From NCBI RefSeq assembly GCF_040187885.1, contig NZ_JBDPLH010000006.1:124001-188000 (forward strand): DNA of 64,000 nucleotides, written 5' to 3'. The notes under the pieces were generated by a model, which saw nothing but the letters and a program-made list of their open reading frames with translations, made no database searches and was not told the DNA's origin. A program made the position numbers and the translations under genes. Numbering within the stretch: position 1 is the first letter of the stretch; each line of letters opens with the position of its first letter. Source of the stretch: Roseateles_E cavernae (GTDB lineage: Bacteria; Pseudomonadota; Gammaproteobacteria; Burkholderiales; Burkholderiaceae_C). Of this stretch, positions 7,924 through 17,582 are shown one piece after another.

Positions 7924-8817
7924 ATGCGACGCCATCTGCACCATCTGAACGCGCTGCGCTGCTTCGAGGCGGCGGCGCGCCAGCTGTCCTTCACCCAGGC
8001 GGCGGCCGAGCTGCATGTGACCCAGGCGGCGGTCAGCCACCAGGTGCGGGCGCTGGAGCAGGCCCTGGGCCAGCCGCTGTTCGAGCGCCGGCCGCGCCAG
8101 GTGCGGCTGACCGCCGCCGGCGAGCGCCTGGTGGGCGTGTTGTCGAGCAGCTTTGACCGCATCGACGAGCTGCTGGGCCAGCTCAAGCAGGGCAGCCGGC
8201 AGACCCAAAGCCTGCAGCTGGCCGTCACGCCCAGCTTCTCCGGCCGCTGGCTGATGCCGCGGCTGCCGCGCTTCTGGGATGCCCACCCCGAGGTCGAGCT
8301 GCACCTGCACCACAGCACCCAGCCCGATGCGCTCGCCCGCGGCACAGCCGAGGCAGCGGTGGCCTGGCTGCGCGAACCGCCGCCGCGCCTGTGGGCCCAG
8401 CGCCTGTTCGGCACCGCGCTGAGCCCGGTCTGCGCGCCCACCCTGCCCCGGCCCGAGCAGCCGCTGGAGAGCCCCGAGGCGCTGCGCGACTACCCGCTGC
8501 TGCACGAGGACAGCTTCGATGACTGGGCGCGCTGGCTGCGCGCCGCCGGCGTGGCCGAGGGCGGGCAACAACGCCAGGGCCAGCTGATCGACGACAGCAA
8601 TGCCCTGCTGCTGGCTGCGATGGCCGGCCGCGGCCTGGCGCTGGGCCGGCTGGCCCTGATCGAGGACGAGCTGCGCGCGGGCCGGCTGCTGCGGCCTTTT
8701 GCGCTCAGCATCGAGGCCGACGGCGCCTACTGGCTGCTGGCGGCACCGGCCCTGGCCGAGCAGCCGCGCTTTCGCGCGCTGGCCGATTTCATGCTGGGCG
8801 AATGCCCGGCCGGCTGA
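7924..8817 (+). CDS. LysR family regulator, GcvA-like
   Basis: A 297-residue LysR-type transcription factor. The N-terminal winged helix-turn-helix (residues about 5-64) contains LNALRCFEAAARQLSFTQAA and LHVTQAAVSHQVRALEQ, closely matching the GcvA group that controls glycine cleavage genes. The rest is a periplasmic-binding-like effector domain. It is divergent from gcvPA across 105 bases, the usual arrangement for a LysR protein acting on its neighbour, and probably represses itself. The ATG is three bases after CTAAT; no good ribosome site is seen. The effector is unknown; glycine or purines would be the guess from GcvA. Confidence 0.87.
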   Translation: MRRHLHHLNALRCFEAAARQLSFTQAAAELHVTQAAVSHQVRALEQALGQPLFERRPRQVRLTAAGERLVGVLSSSFDRIDELLGQLKQGSRQTQSLQLAVTPSFSGRWLMPRLPRFWDAHPEVELHLHHSTQPDALARGTAEAAVAWLREPPPRLWAQRLFGTALSPVCAPTLPRPEQPLESPEALRDYPLLHEDSFDDWARWLRAAGVAEGGQQRQGQLIDDSNALLLAAMAGRGLALGRLALIEDELRAGRLLRPFALSIEADGAYWLLAAPALAEQPRFRALADFMLGECPAG

Positions 8818-8893
8818 GCGGCGCGCCGCAAGCCTTGTCCTACACTCTGGCCCCAAGCCCTCGACCGAGGGCTTTGCCTTTCCCCTTGCCGCA

Positions 8894-11473
8894 ATGACCA
8901 CCCAAGACTTCAGCGCCCACACCCCCGTGATGGCGCAATACCTGCGTATCAAGGCCGAGCACCCCGATGTGCTGGTGTTCTTCCGCATGGGCGACTTCTA
9001 CGAGGTCTTTTTCGACGATGCCCGCAAGGCCAATGCGCTGCTGGACATCACGCTGACCACGCGCGGCCAGAGCGCCGGCCAGCCGGTCGTGATGGCGGGC
9101 GTGCCGGTGAACGCGCTGGAGAGCTATCTGGCCAAGCTGATCAAGCTGGGCGAGGCGGTCGCGATCGCCGAGCAGGTCGGCGATGTGGCGACGGCCAAGG
9201 GGCCGGTCGAGCGCAAGGTGGTGCGCGTCGTCACGCCCGGCACGGTCACCGACACCGAGCTGCTGGCCGACAAGCAGGACTCCATCCTGCTGGCCGTCGC
9301 CGCCCAGGGCAAGACCTTGGGCCTGGCCTGGCTGTCGCTGACCAAGGGAGAGCTGGGTCTGGCCGAATGCAGCGAGCGCGAGCTGCCGTCCTGGCTGGCC
9401 CGCATGAGCCCGGCCGAGGTGCTGGTGGACCGCGAGCGCCAGCCCGCCGGTGTGCTGGCCGCAAGGCTGCCGATCACCAACCGGCCCAGCTGGCAGTTCG
9501 ACACCGCGCTGGGCGCGCGCAAGCTCTGCGAGCAGCTCGGCGTCGCCAGCCTGGCTGGCTTCAACGCGCAAGGCCTGAGCGCCGCCCAGGCCGCCGCGGC
9601 CGCACTGCTGAGCTATGCCGAACACACGCAGGGCCGGGCGCTGGCCCATGTCAAGAGCCTGCAGGTGCAGCGCAGCAGCGATCTGCTGGACCTGCCACCG
9701 GCCACCCAGCGCAATCTTGAACTGACCCAGACACTGCGCGGCGAGAGCGCGCCGACCCTGCTGTCGGTGCTCGACAGCTGCCGCACCGGCATGGGCAGCC
9801 GCGCGCTGCGCCACTGGCTGCTGCATCCGCGGCGCGAGCGCGGCGAGGCGCTGGCCCGGCATCAGGCGATTGCCAGCCTGCTGGCGGCCAGCCCCGAGCC
9901 GCTGCGGGAAGCGCTGCGCCATGTCTCCGATGTCGAGCGCATCGCCGCCCGCGTAGCGCTGCGCCAGGTGCGTCCGCGCGAGCTGACCGGCCTGCGCGCG
10001 ACCCTGCAGATCCTGCCCGAGCTGGCCCGGACCCTGCCCAGCGGCGCGCCGCTGATCGCCCAGCTGGCCAAGGGCCTGGCCGCCTCACCGCATATCGAGG
10101 AGCTGCTGAACCGCGCCATCGCCGAGGAGCCGGCCGTACTCCTGCGCGACGGCGGCGTGATCGCCGCCGGCTTCGACGCCGAACTCGACGAGCTGCGCGG
10201 CATCAGCCAGAACTGCGACGCCTTCCTGCTGGACCTGGAGGCGCGCGAGCGCGCCCGCACCGGCATCGCCAATCTGCGCGTGCAGTTCAACAAGGTGCAT
10301 GGCTTCTATATCGAGGTCACCCAGGGCCAGGTCGACAAGGTGCCGATGGACTACCAGCGCCGCCAGACCCTGAAGAATGCCGAGCGCTACATCACGCCCG
10401 AGCTGAAGGCCTTCGAGGACAAGGCGCTGTCGGCCCAGGAGCGCTCGCTGGCGCGCGAGAAGCTGCTTTACGAAGCGGTGATCGACCATCTGGTCGAGGA
10501 GCTGCAGCCGCTGACCGCGCTGGGCCGCGCGCTGGCCAGCCTGGATGCGCTGGCGGCGCTGGCCGAGCGGGCCGCCAGCCTGCGCTGGTGCCGGCCGGAG
10601 TTCGTCGGCCAGCCCTGCATCGAGATCGGCGCCGGCCGGCATCCGGTGGTCGAGATGCGGCTGCGCGAGACCGGCGCCGGCGAGTTCATGGCCAATGACT
10701 GCCGGCTCGACGCCCGCACCCGCATGCTGATCATCACCGGCCCGAATATGGGCGGCAAGAGCACCTTTATGCGCCAGGTGGCCCTGATCAGCCTGCTGGC
10801 CGCGATCGGCTCCTATGTGCCCGCCACCAGCTGCCGGCTCGGGCCCATGGATGCGATCCACACCCGCATCGGCGCGGCCGACGACCTGGCCAATGCGCAG
10901 TCGACCTTCATGCTGGAGATGACCGAGGCGGCCGCCATCCTGCACAGCGCGACCGAGCAGTCGCTGGTGCTGATGGACGAGATCGGGCGCGGCACCTCGA
11001 CCTTCGACGGCCTGGCGCTGGCCGGTGCCATCGCCAGCCATCTGCATGACAAGAGCCGCGCGTTCACGCTGTTCGCGACCCACTACTTCGAGCTGACCGA
11101 GTTCCCGGCCAAGCATGCCGGCGCGCTCAACAGCCATGTCGGCGCGGTCGAGAGCGGCGACGACATCGTCTTCCTGCACGAGCTGCAAGCCGGCCCGGCC
11201 AGCCGCAGCTATGGCGTGCAGGTGGCGCGGCTGGCCGGCATGCCCGCCAGCCTGGTGCGCCAGGCCCGCGCCACGCTGGAGGCGCTGGAGGCCAAGGCCA
11301 GCGAGGACGAGGCGCAGATCGATCTGTTCGCGACGCCGCCCGAGCCGGTGGCCGCTGTCACCGAGGCGACCAGCCCGGCCCTGCTGGCGCTGCAAGATCT
11401 GGATCCCGACGCAATGAGCCCGCGCGAGGCGCTCGACGCGCTGTACCGATTGAAGAAACTCAGCAAGACATGA
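8894..11473 (+). CDS. mutS: DNA mismatch repair protein MutS
   Basis: Binds base mismatches and small loops and recruits MutL. The 859 residues match the usual length. The mismatch-reading Phe-x-Glu is in MGDFYEVFF (35-37). The ATPase has Walker A GPNMGGKST near 616, Walker B VLMDEIGRGTS near 695 and the switch FATHYFELT near 720. The frame is open 65 codons further upstream into the LysR gene, but the ATG at 8894 gives the standard N-terminus (TPVMAQYLRIK). It stands alone as a housekeeping gene; TACACT at 8841-8846 could be a -10 box. Confidence 0.98.
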   Translation: MTTQDFSAHTPVMAQYLRIKAEHPDVLVFFRMGDFYEVFFDDARKANALLDITLTTRGQSAGQPVVMAGVPVNALESYLAKLIKLGEAVAIAEQVGDVATAKGPVERKVVRVVTPGTVTDTELLADKQDSILLAVAAQGKTLGLAWLSLTKGELGLAECSERELPSWLARMSPAEVLVDRERQPAGVLAARLPITNRPSWQFDTALGARKLCEQLGVASLAGFNAQGLSAAQAAAAALLSYAEHTQGRALAHVKSLQVQRSSDLLDLPPATQRNLELTQTLRGESAPTLLSVLDSCRTGMGSRALRHWLLHPRRERGEALARHQAIASLLAASPEPLREALRHVSDVERIAARVALRQVRPRELTGLRATLQILPELARTLPSGAPLIAQLAKGLAASPHIEELLNRAIAEEPAVLLRDGGVIAAGFDAELDELRGISQNCDAFLLDLEARERARTGIANLRVQFNKVHGFYIEVTQGQVDKVPMDYQRRQTLKNAERYITPELKAFEDKALSAQERSLAREKLLYEAVIDHLVEELQPLTALGRALASLDALAALAERAASLRWCRPEFVGQPCIEIGAGRHPVVEMRLRETGAGEFMANDCRLDARTRMLIITGPNMGGKSTFMRQVALISLLAAIGSYVPATSCRLGPMDAIHTRIGAADDLANAQSTFMLEMTEAAAILHSATEQSLVLMDEIGRGTSTFDGLALAGAIASHLHDKSRAFTLFATHYFELTEFPAKHAGALNSHVGAVESGDDIVFLHELQAGPASRSYGVQVARLAGMPASLVRQARATLEALEAKASEDEAQIDLFATPPEPVAAVTEATSPALLALQDLDPDAMSPREALDALYRLKKLSKT

Positions 11474-11525
11474 CCCTCGCCGCCGCGCCCAAGACCCTGG
11501 TTTTCTGGCGAAAGACTCGCTGCAT

Positions 11526-12350
11526 ATGAATCAAGGCACGCTCGTCTTTTCCCATGCGAACGGCTTCGGTGCCGGCTGCTACCGCGTCTTGTTCGAGACC
11601 TGGCGCGCGGCCGGCTGGGAGGTCCACGCCCTGCCCCGCATCGGCCATGACCCGGCCTACCCGGTCACGAGCAACTGGCCGCATCTGCGCGATCAGCTGA
11701 TCCACTTCATCGAGCGGGACGTCAAACCCAGCGGCCCGGTCATGCTGGCCGGCCATTCGCTGGGCGGCATGCTGAGCCTGCTGGTGGCCTGCCGCAGGCC
11801 CGATCTGGTCGAGGGTCTGCTGATGCTGGACAGCCCGGTCGTCAGCGGCTGGCGCGCCCACAGCGTGCGCATGGCCAAGGCGACGCGGCTGATGCCTCGC
11901 GTCTCGCCCGGCAAGATCTCCAGCCAGCGCCGCCATGAATGGCCGACGCGGGCGGCGGTGCAGGAGCACTTCGCCGCCAAGCACAAGTTCGCCCGCTGGG
12001 ACCCGCGGGTGCTGGCCGACTATGTGGCCAGCGGCTTCGAGGAGCAGGGAGACAAGACCCGGCTGGCTTTTCAGCGCGAGATCGAGACCCGCATCTACAA
12101 CACCCTGCCCCACCATTTGCCGGCCCTGCTGCGCCGCCATCCGCCGCGCTGCCCGATCGGCTTTGTCGCCGGCACACAGTCCGAAGAACTGCGCCAGGCC
12201 GGGGCCGCCGCCTCGAAGGCGCTGGCGCGCCAGCACTTCCGCTGGATGGAAGGCAGCCACCTCTATCCCTTCGAGCGACCCGACGACACGGCCACCCTGG
12301 TACTGCAAATGCTCGACGAGCTCCGGGCAGCGCGGGCCACCTCGCTATAA
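11526..12350 (+). CDS. Alpha/beta hydrolase
   Basis: A 274-residue alpha/beta-hydrolase fold protein. FSHANGFGAGCYR (9-20) forms the oxyanion region, GHSLGG (76-81) holds the nucleophile Ser78, and EGSHLYPFE near residue 245 supplies the likely catalytic His. The nearest known type is the small hydrolase group common beside mutS and pyrG in Burkholderiales; no substrate has been assigned to it that I know of. It starts 52 bases after mutS and its TAA overlaps a TATAAT hexamer that may serve pyrG. Confidence 0.8.
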   Translation: MNQGTLVFSHANGFGAGCYRVLFETWRAAGWEVHALPRIGHDPAYPVTSNWPHLRDQLIHFIERDVKPSGPVMLAGHSLGGMLSLLVACRRPDLVEGLLMLDSPVVSGWRAHSVRMAKATRLMPRVSPGKISSQRRHEWPTRAAVQEHFAAKHKFARWDPRVLADYVASGFEEQGDKTRLAFQREIETRIYNTLPHHLPALLRRHPPRCPIGFVAGTQSEELRQAGAAASKALARQHFRWMEGSHLYPFERPDDTATLVLQMLDELRAARATSL

Positions 12351-12351
12351 T
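12346..12351 (+). promoter_or_regulatory. Candidate -10 box for pyrG
   Basis: A perfect TATAAT overlaps the stop codon of the hydrolase, 43 bases before the pyrG ATG. No convincing -35 hexamer lies 16-18 bases upstream. Confidence 0.4.
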
Positions 12352-12394
12352 CACGCTTTACCACCACAGCGTTCTTGTACGGGCGCTGCAAGAC

Positions 12395-14038
12395 ATGACC
12401 AAGTACGTCTTCGTCACAGGCGGTGTGGTGTCCTCACTCGGCAAGGGCATCGCATCGGCCTCACTGGCTGCCATCCTCGAATCGCGCGGCCTCAAGGTCA
12501 CCCTGATCAAGCTCGATCCCTATATCAACGTGGATCCGGGCACGATGTCGCCCTTCCAGCATGGCGAGGTCTTCGTCACCGATGACGGGGCCGAAACCGA
12601 TCTGGACCTGGGCCACTACGAGCGCTTCATCACCACGCGGATGAAGAAGAGCAATAACTTCACCACCGGCCAGATCTATATGTCGGTGCTGGAGAAGGAA
12701 CGCCGCGGCGACTACCTCGGCAAGACCGTGCAGGTGATTCCCCACATCACCAATGAGATGCAGGACTTCATCCGTCGCGGCGCCGGCCAGGGCACGCCCG
12801 ATGCCGTCGATGTGGCCATCGTCGAGATCGGCGGCACGGTCGGCGATATCGAATCGCTGCCCTTCCTCGAAGCGGCGCGCCAGATGAGCCTGAAGGCCGG
12901 TCCGAACAACGTCGCCTTCGTGCACCTGACCTATGTGCCCTGGATCGCTGCGGCCGGCGAGCTCAAGACCAAGCCGACCCAGCACACGGTGCAGAAGCTG
13001 CGCGAGATCGGCATCCAGCCGGATGCGCTGCTGTGCCGCGCCGACCGCCGCATCCCGGACGATGAGCGCGAGAAGATCTCGCTGTTCACCAATGTGGCCG
13101 AGTACGGTGTGATCTCGATGTGGGACGTGAACACCATCTACAAGGTGCCGCGCATGCTGCACGAGCAGGGCCTGGACCAGCTGATCTGCACCAAGCTGCA
13201 GCTCAACACCAAGTCCGCCGACCTGAAGCGCTGGGACACCCTGGTGCACGAGGTCGAGCATCCGACCAAGCATGTCACGATCGCGATGTGCGGCAAGTAC
13301 ACCGATCTGAGCGACTCCTACAAATCGCTCAACGAGGCATTGCGCCACGCCGGCATCCACAACCACTCGGGCGTGAAGATCGAGTATGTCGATTCGGAAC
13401 TGCTGACCCCCGACAACATCGACCAGCTGGGCCAGTACGACGCCATCCTGGTGCCGGGCGGCTTCGGCAAGCGCGGCGTCGAGGGCAAGATCCTGGCGGC
13501 CAAGTACGCCCGCGAGCACAAGCTGCCTTATCTGGGCATCTGCCTGGGCATGCAGGTCGCGACCATCGAGTACGCCCGCCATATGGCCGGCCTGGCCGGC
13601 GCCAATTCGACCGAGTTCGAGCCCGAGACACCGAACCCGGTGATCGCCTTGATCGACGAATGGCAGGACGCCGACGGCACGATCCAGAGACGCGACGAAA
13701 AGAGCGATCTGGGCGGCACGATGCGCCTGGGTGCGCAGAGCTCGGACGTCAAGCCCGGCACTCTGGCCCACGACATCTACGGCCCGGTGGTCACCGAGCG
13801 CCATCGTCATCGCTACGAGGCCAACGAGCACTATCTGGACCGTCTGCAAGAGGCCGGTCTGGTGATCTCGGCCATCACCCAGCGCGAGAAGCTGACCGAG
13901 ATGGTCGAGCTGCCGCGCTCCGTCCATCCCTGGTATGTCGGCGTGCAGTTCCACCCGGAATTCAAGTCCACGCCCTGGGACGGCCACCCGCTGTTCACCG
14001 CCTTCATCAAGGCGGCGCTGGAACACAAACAGGCCTGA
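12395..14038 (+). CDS. pyrG: CTP synthase
   Basis: Makes CTP from UTP, ATP and glutamine in the cytosol. The 547 residues match the family. The synthase domain opens with MTKYVFVTGGVVSSLGKGI and the C-terminal class I glutaminase has the nucleophile in LGICLGMQ (Cys about 383) and the His/Glu pair in QFHPEF near 515. The ATG at 12395 gives the conserved first residue block, although the frame is open far upstream. kdsA begins 13 bases after its stop, forming the pyrG-kdsA-eno-ftsB order common in beta- and gammaproteobacteria. Confidence 0.98.
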   Translation: MTKYVFVTGGVVSSLGKGIASASLAAILESRGLKVTLIKLDPYINVDPGTMSPFQHGEVFVTDDGAETDLDLGHYERFITTRMKKSNNFTTGQIYMSVLEKERRGDYLGKTVQVIPHITNEMQDFIRRGAGQGTPDAVDVAIVEIGGTVGDIESLPFLEAARQMSLKAGPNNVAFVHLTYVPWIAAAGELKTKPTQHTVQKLREIGIQPDALLCRADRRIPDDEREKISLFTNVAEYGVISMWDVNTIYKVPRMLHEQGLDQLICTKLQLNTKSADLKRWDTLVHEVEHPTKHVTIAMCGKYTDLSDSYKSLNEALRHAGIHNHSGVKIEYVDSELLTPDNIDQLGQYDAILVPGGFGKRGVEGKILAAKYAREHKLPYLGICLGMQVATIEYARHMAGLAGANSTEFEPETPNPVIALIDEWQDADGTIQRRDEKSDLGGTMRLGAQSSDVKPGTLAHDIYGPVVTERHRHRYEANEHYLDRLQEAGLVISAITQREKLTEMVELPRSVHPWYVGVQFHPEFKSTPWDGHPLFTAFIKAALEHKQA

Positions 14039-14051
14039 AGGAGCTCCTGCC

Positions 14052-14909
14052 ATGAAGCTGTGCGATTTTGAGGTCGGCATCGACCGCCCCTTCTTCCTGA
14101 TCGCTGGCACCTGCTCGATCGAGGGCCTGGAGATGAGCATGGAAGTGGCAGGCCGGCTCAAGGAGGCCTGCTCGGCCCTGGGCATCCCGCTGATCTACAA
14201 GGGCTCCTTCGACAAGGCCAACCGCTCGTCGGGCAGCACCAAGCGCGGTGTCGGCATGGAGGCCGGCCTGAAGATCCTGGACGAGGTGCGCCGTCAGCTG
14301 CAGCTGCCCATCCTGACCGATGTGCATGACGAAGCCCAGGTGGCCGATGTGGCCGCCGTGGTCGACGTGCTGCAGACCCCGGCCTTCCTGTGCCGCCAGA
14401 CCGACTTCATCCGCGCAGTGGCCAAGTCGGGCAAGCCGGTGAACATCAAGAAGGGCCAGTTCCTCGCGCCCTGGGACATGAAGAACGTCATCGACAAGGC
14501 GCGCGACGCGGCTCGCGAAGCCGGCCTGTCGGAAGACCGCTTCCTGGCCTGCGAGCGCGGCGTGAGCTTTGGCTACAACAATCTCGTGGCCGATATGAGC
14601 AGCCTGGCCGAGATGCGCAAATCCGGCGCGCCGGTGGTGTTCGACGTGACCCACTCGGTGCAGAAGCCCGGTGGTCAGGGCACCAGCAGCGGCGGCGCCC
14701 GCGAGATGGTGCCCGTGCTGGCCCGCGCCGGCGTGGGCGCTGGCGTGGCCGGTCTCTTCATGGAAACCCATCCGCGCCCGGCAGAGGCCTGGTCCGACGG
14801 ACCCAACGCCGTGCCGCTCCAGCATATGCGGACGCTGCTGGAGCAGCTCGTTGCGCTGGACCGCATTGTCAAGACCCAGCCCCTTCTTGAAAATGACTTC
14901 TCCTGCTAA
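14052..14909 (+). CDS. kdsA: 3-deoxy-8-phosphooctulonate synthase (KDO-8-P synthase)
   Basis: Condenses phosphoenolpyruvate with arabinose 5-phosphate, the first committed step to Kdo for lipopolysaccharide. The 285 residues include AGTCSIEG, YKGSFDKANRSS, FLCRQTDFI, KKGQFLAPWD and the ending region FMETHPRPAEAWSDGPN, all hallmark KdsA segments. AAGGAGCTCC lies just before the ATG as the ribosome site. The last residues (ENDFSC) and the stop codon lie inside a strong hairpin at 14891-14922, and part of that sequence is repeated 37 bases downstream. Confidence 0.98.
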   Translation: MKLCDFEVGIDRPFFLIAGTCSIEGLEMSMEVAGRLKEACSALGIPLIYKGSFDKANRSSGSTKRGVGMEAGLKILDEVRRQLQLPILTDVHDEAQVADVAAVVDVLQTPAFLCRQTDFIRAVAKSGKPVNIKKGQFLAPWDMKNVIDKARDAAREAGLSEDRFLACERGVSFGYNNLVADMSSLAEMRKSGAPVVFDVTHSVQKPGGQGTSSGGAREMVPVLARAGVGAGVAGLFMETHPRPAEAWSDGPNAVPLQHMRTLLEQLVALDRIVKTQPLLENDFSC

Positions 14910-14922
14910 GGAGAGGTCATTT
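14891..14922 (+). promoter_or_regulatory. Hairpin spanning the kdsA stop codon
   Basis: AAATGACTTCTCCT pairs with AGGAGAGGTCATTT around the loop GCTA, a 14-base stem with one T-G pair. It covers the kdsA TAA (14907-14909). The right arm contains AAGGAGAGG, the only ribosome-site-like sequence before the next gene, which would be hidden when the stem forms. There is no T-run after it, so it is not a standard terminator. Confidence 0.55.
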
Positions 14923-14944
14923 CGCCAGAATGATTTCTCCTGCT
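14892..14944. repeat. Direct repeat flanking the kdsA end
   Basis: AATGACTTCTCCTGCT (14892-14907) recurs as AATGATTTCTCCTGCT (14929-14944), 15 of 16 identical and offset by 37 bases. The first copy encodes the last kdsA codons; the second contains a possible ATG (14930) for the DUF1330 gene. Confidence 0.7.
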
Positions 14945-14950
14945 GAACCC

Positions 14951-15241
14951 ATGCCCAACGCCTACATCCTCGCCAACGTCCAGGTCACAAACCCCACGCA
15001 GTACGAGGAGTACAAAAAGTTCTCCTCGGCCGCGATGCAAGCCCATGGCGCCGAAGTCTGCGTGCGTGGTGGCCACGTCGAGGTGCTGGAGGGCGACTGG
15101 ACGCCCGACCGTGTCGTGCTGCTGAAGTTCGCATCGCTTGAGGCCGCCCGTGCCTTCAATGACTCGCCCGAGTATGGACAGGCCCGCGCGGCGCGCCAGG
15201 GTGCGGCCGTGATGCGCATGGTGCTGATCGAAGGCGTTTGA
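14951..15241 (+). CDS. DUF1330 domain protein
   Basis: A 96-residue protein of the DUF1330 family, a small ferredoxin-like alpha-beta fold related to the ABM dimers. It begins MPNAYILANVQVTNP and includes YEEYKKFSSAAM, the VLEGDW motif and a FNDSPEYGQAR-type segment near residue 70, all typical. The ATG at 14951 matches the family start; an in-frame ATG at 14930 would add seven residues and lies in the repeated sequence. No good ribosome site precedes either, and the only candidate is inside the kdsA hairpin. The family's biochemical role is unknown. Confidence 0.8.
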   Translation: MPNAYILANVQVTNPTQYEEYKKFSSAAMQAHGAEVCVRGGHVEVLEGDWTPDRVVLLKFASLEAARAFNDSPEYGQARAARQGAAVMRMVLIEGV

Positions 15242-15339
15242 GCCCCCACACAGCCGGCATCTTGTTGTGCGCTGGTAACGAAAATCCGGCACCATCGCGC
15301 CGCCCCAAGATTTTTTGACCTTCTGGAGACCTCGAGAAT

Positions 15340-16626
<1,287 letters not shown>

Positions 16627-16639
16627 TCGCGCAAGCAGC

Positions 16640-16645
16640 TAGACT
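16640..16645 (+). promoter_or_regulatory. Candidate -10 box immediately before ftsB
   Basis: TAGACT ends six bases before the GTG of ftsB, so a transcript from it would begin at or next to the start codon. No ribosome site and no clear -35 are seen. Confidence 0.3.
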
Positions 16646-16651
16646 GCGGGC

Positions 16652-16921
16652 GTGAAAATTCTCAGCATCATCCTGGCCGGCTTTCTGCTGGCCATCCAGG
16701 CCCAGCTCTGGTTCGGCAAGGGCGGCATGCCGCGTGTCGTTCAGCTGCGGGCCGAGCTGGCTGAGCAGCAGCTGGCCAATGACAAGGCCCGCGCCCGCAA
16801 TGCGCAGCTCGACGCCGAGCTGCGCGATCTGCGCGAGGGCCTGGAGATGGTCGAGGAAAAGGCCCGCTTCGAGCTGGGCATGATCAAGCCCGACGAGATC
16901 TTCGTCCAGTTGCGCCGCTGA
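16652..16921 (+). CDS. ftsB: Cell division protein FtsB
   Basis: A small bitopic septum protein that links FtsL and FtsQ in the divisome. The 89 residues have a short cytoplasmic start, one membrane helix (residues about 3-21, ILSIILAGFLLAIQAQLWF), the conserved WFGKGG turn just outside, and a heptad coiled coil (about 28-65). It ends with ELGMIKPDEIFVQ, typical of FtsB. The start is GTG at 16652. Position directly downstream of eno is the usual one. There is no Shine-Dalgarno sequence, and a -10-like TAGACT lies almost against the start codon. Confidence 0.93.
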   Translation: MKILSIILAGFLLAIQAQLWFGKGGMPRVVQLRAELAEQQLANDKARARNAQLDAELRDLREGLEMVEEKARFELGMIKPDEIFVQLRR

Positions 16922-16933
16922 AATGGCCCCGTC

Positions 16934-17575
16934 ATGATCGACGCGCTGCTGCAGCCGCTGCAACCCTTGCTCGCGCCGGCCTTCGAGGCCTTCGGCAGCC
17001 CGATCACCTGGACCGAGATCCTGGCCTTTGTGCTGGCGGTCTGGATGGTGGTGTGCAATATGCGCGTCCATGTGCTGGCCTGGCCGCTGGCCTTGTTGAG
17101 CTCCCTGCTCTACTTCCTGCTGTTCTGGAGCGGCAAGCTGTATGGCGAGGCGAGCTTGCAGCTGGTCTTTGCCAGCCTGGCGATCTGGGGCTGGTGGCAA
17201 TGGCTGCGCGGCAAGGACGAGCGGGGTCAGGACTTGCGGGTGCGCCTGCTGAGCCCGCGCGGGCGCTGGCTGGCGGTGCTGGCCGTGCTGCTGGCGTGGC
17301 CGTTGCTGGGCCTGTTCCTGCAACGCCAGACCGACTCCCCCGCGCCCTATTGGGATGCCTTCCCGACCGTGGCCAGCCTCTTGGGCCAGTACCTGCTGGG
17401 CCGCAAGTACCAGGAGAACTGGAGCGTCTGGGTGCTGGTCAATGTGGTCAGCGTCAGCCTGTTCGCCTACAAGGGCTACTGGCTGACCGTGCTGCTGTAT
17501 GCGGTCTTCATCCCGATGTCGGTGGCCGGCTGGCGTGCCTGGCAGCGCCAGCTGCGGCCTGCCGTCACGGCCTAG
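16934..17575 (+). CDS. pnuC: Nicotinamide riboside transporter PnuC
   Basis: Inner-membrane facilitator for nicotinamide riboside, 213 residues with about seven membrane helices. Diagnostic segments are WTEILAFVLAVWMVVCN, WPLALLSSLLYFLLFW-GKLYGE and FASLAIWGWWQW, the aromatic signature of the family. It starts 12 bases after ftsB. The next gene, seven bases downstream, is a NadR-like kinase that would trap the riboside by phosphorylation, which strongly supports the substrate assignment. Confidence 0.93.
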   Translation: MIDALLQPLQPLLAPAFEAFGSPITWTEILAFVLAVWMVVCNMRVHVLAWPLALLSSLLYFLLFWSGKLYGEASLQLVFASLAIWGWWQWLRGKDERGQDLRVRLLSPRGRWLAVLAVLLAWPLLGLFLQRQTDSPAPYWDAFPTVASLLGQYLLGRKYQENWSVWVLVNVVSVSLFAYKGYWLTVLLYAVFIPMSVAGWRAWQRQLRPAVTA

Positions 17576-17582
17576 TCACCTG

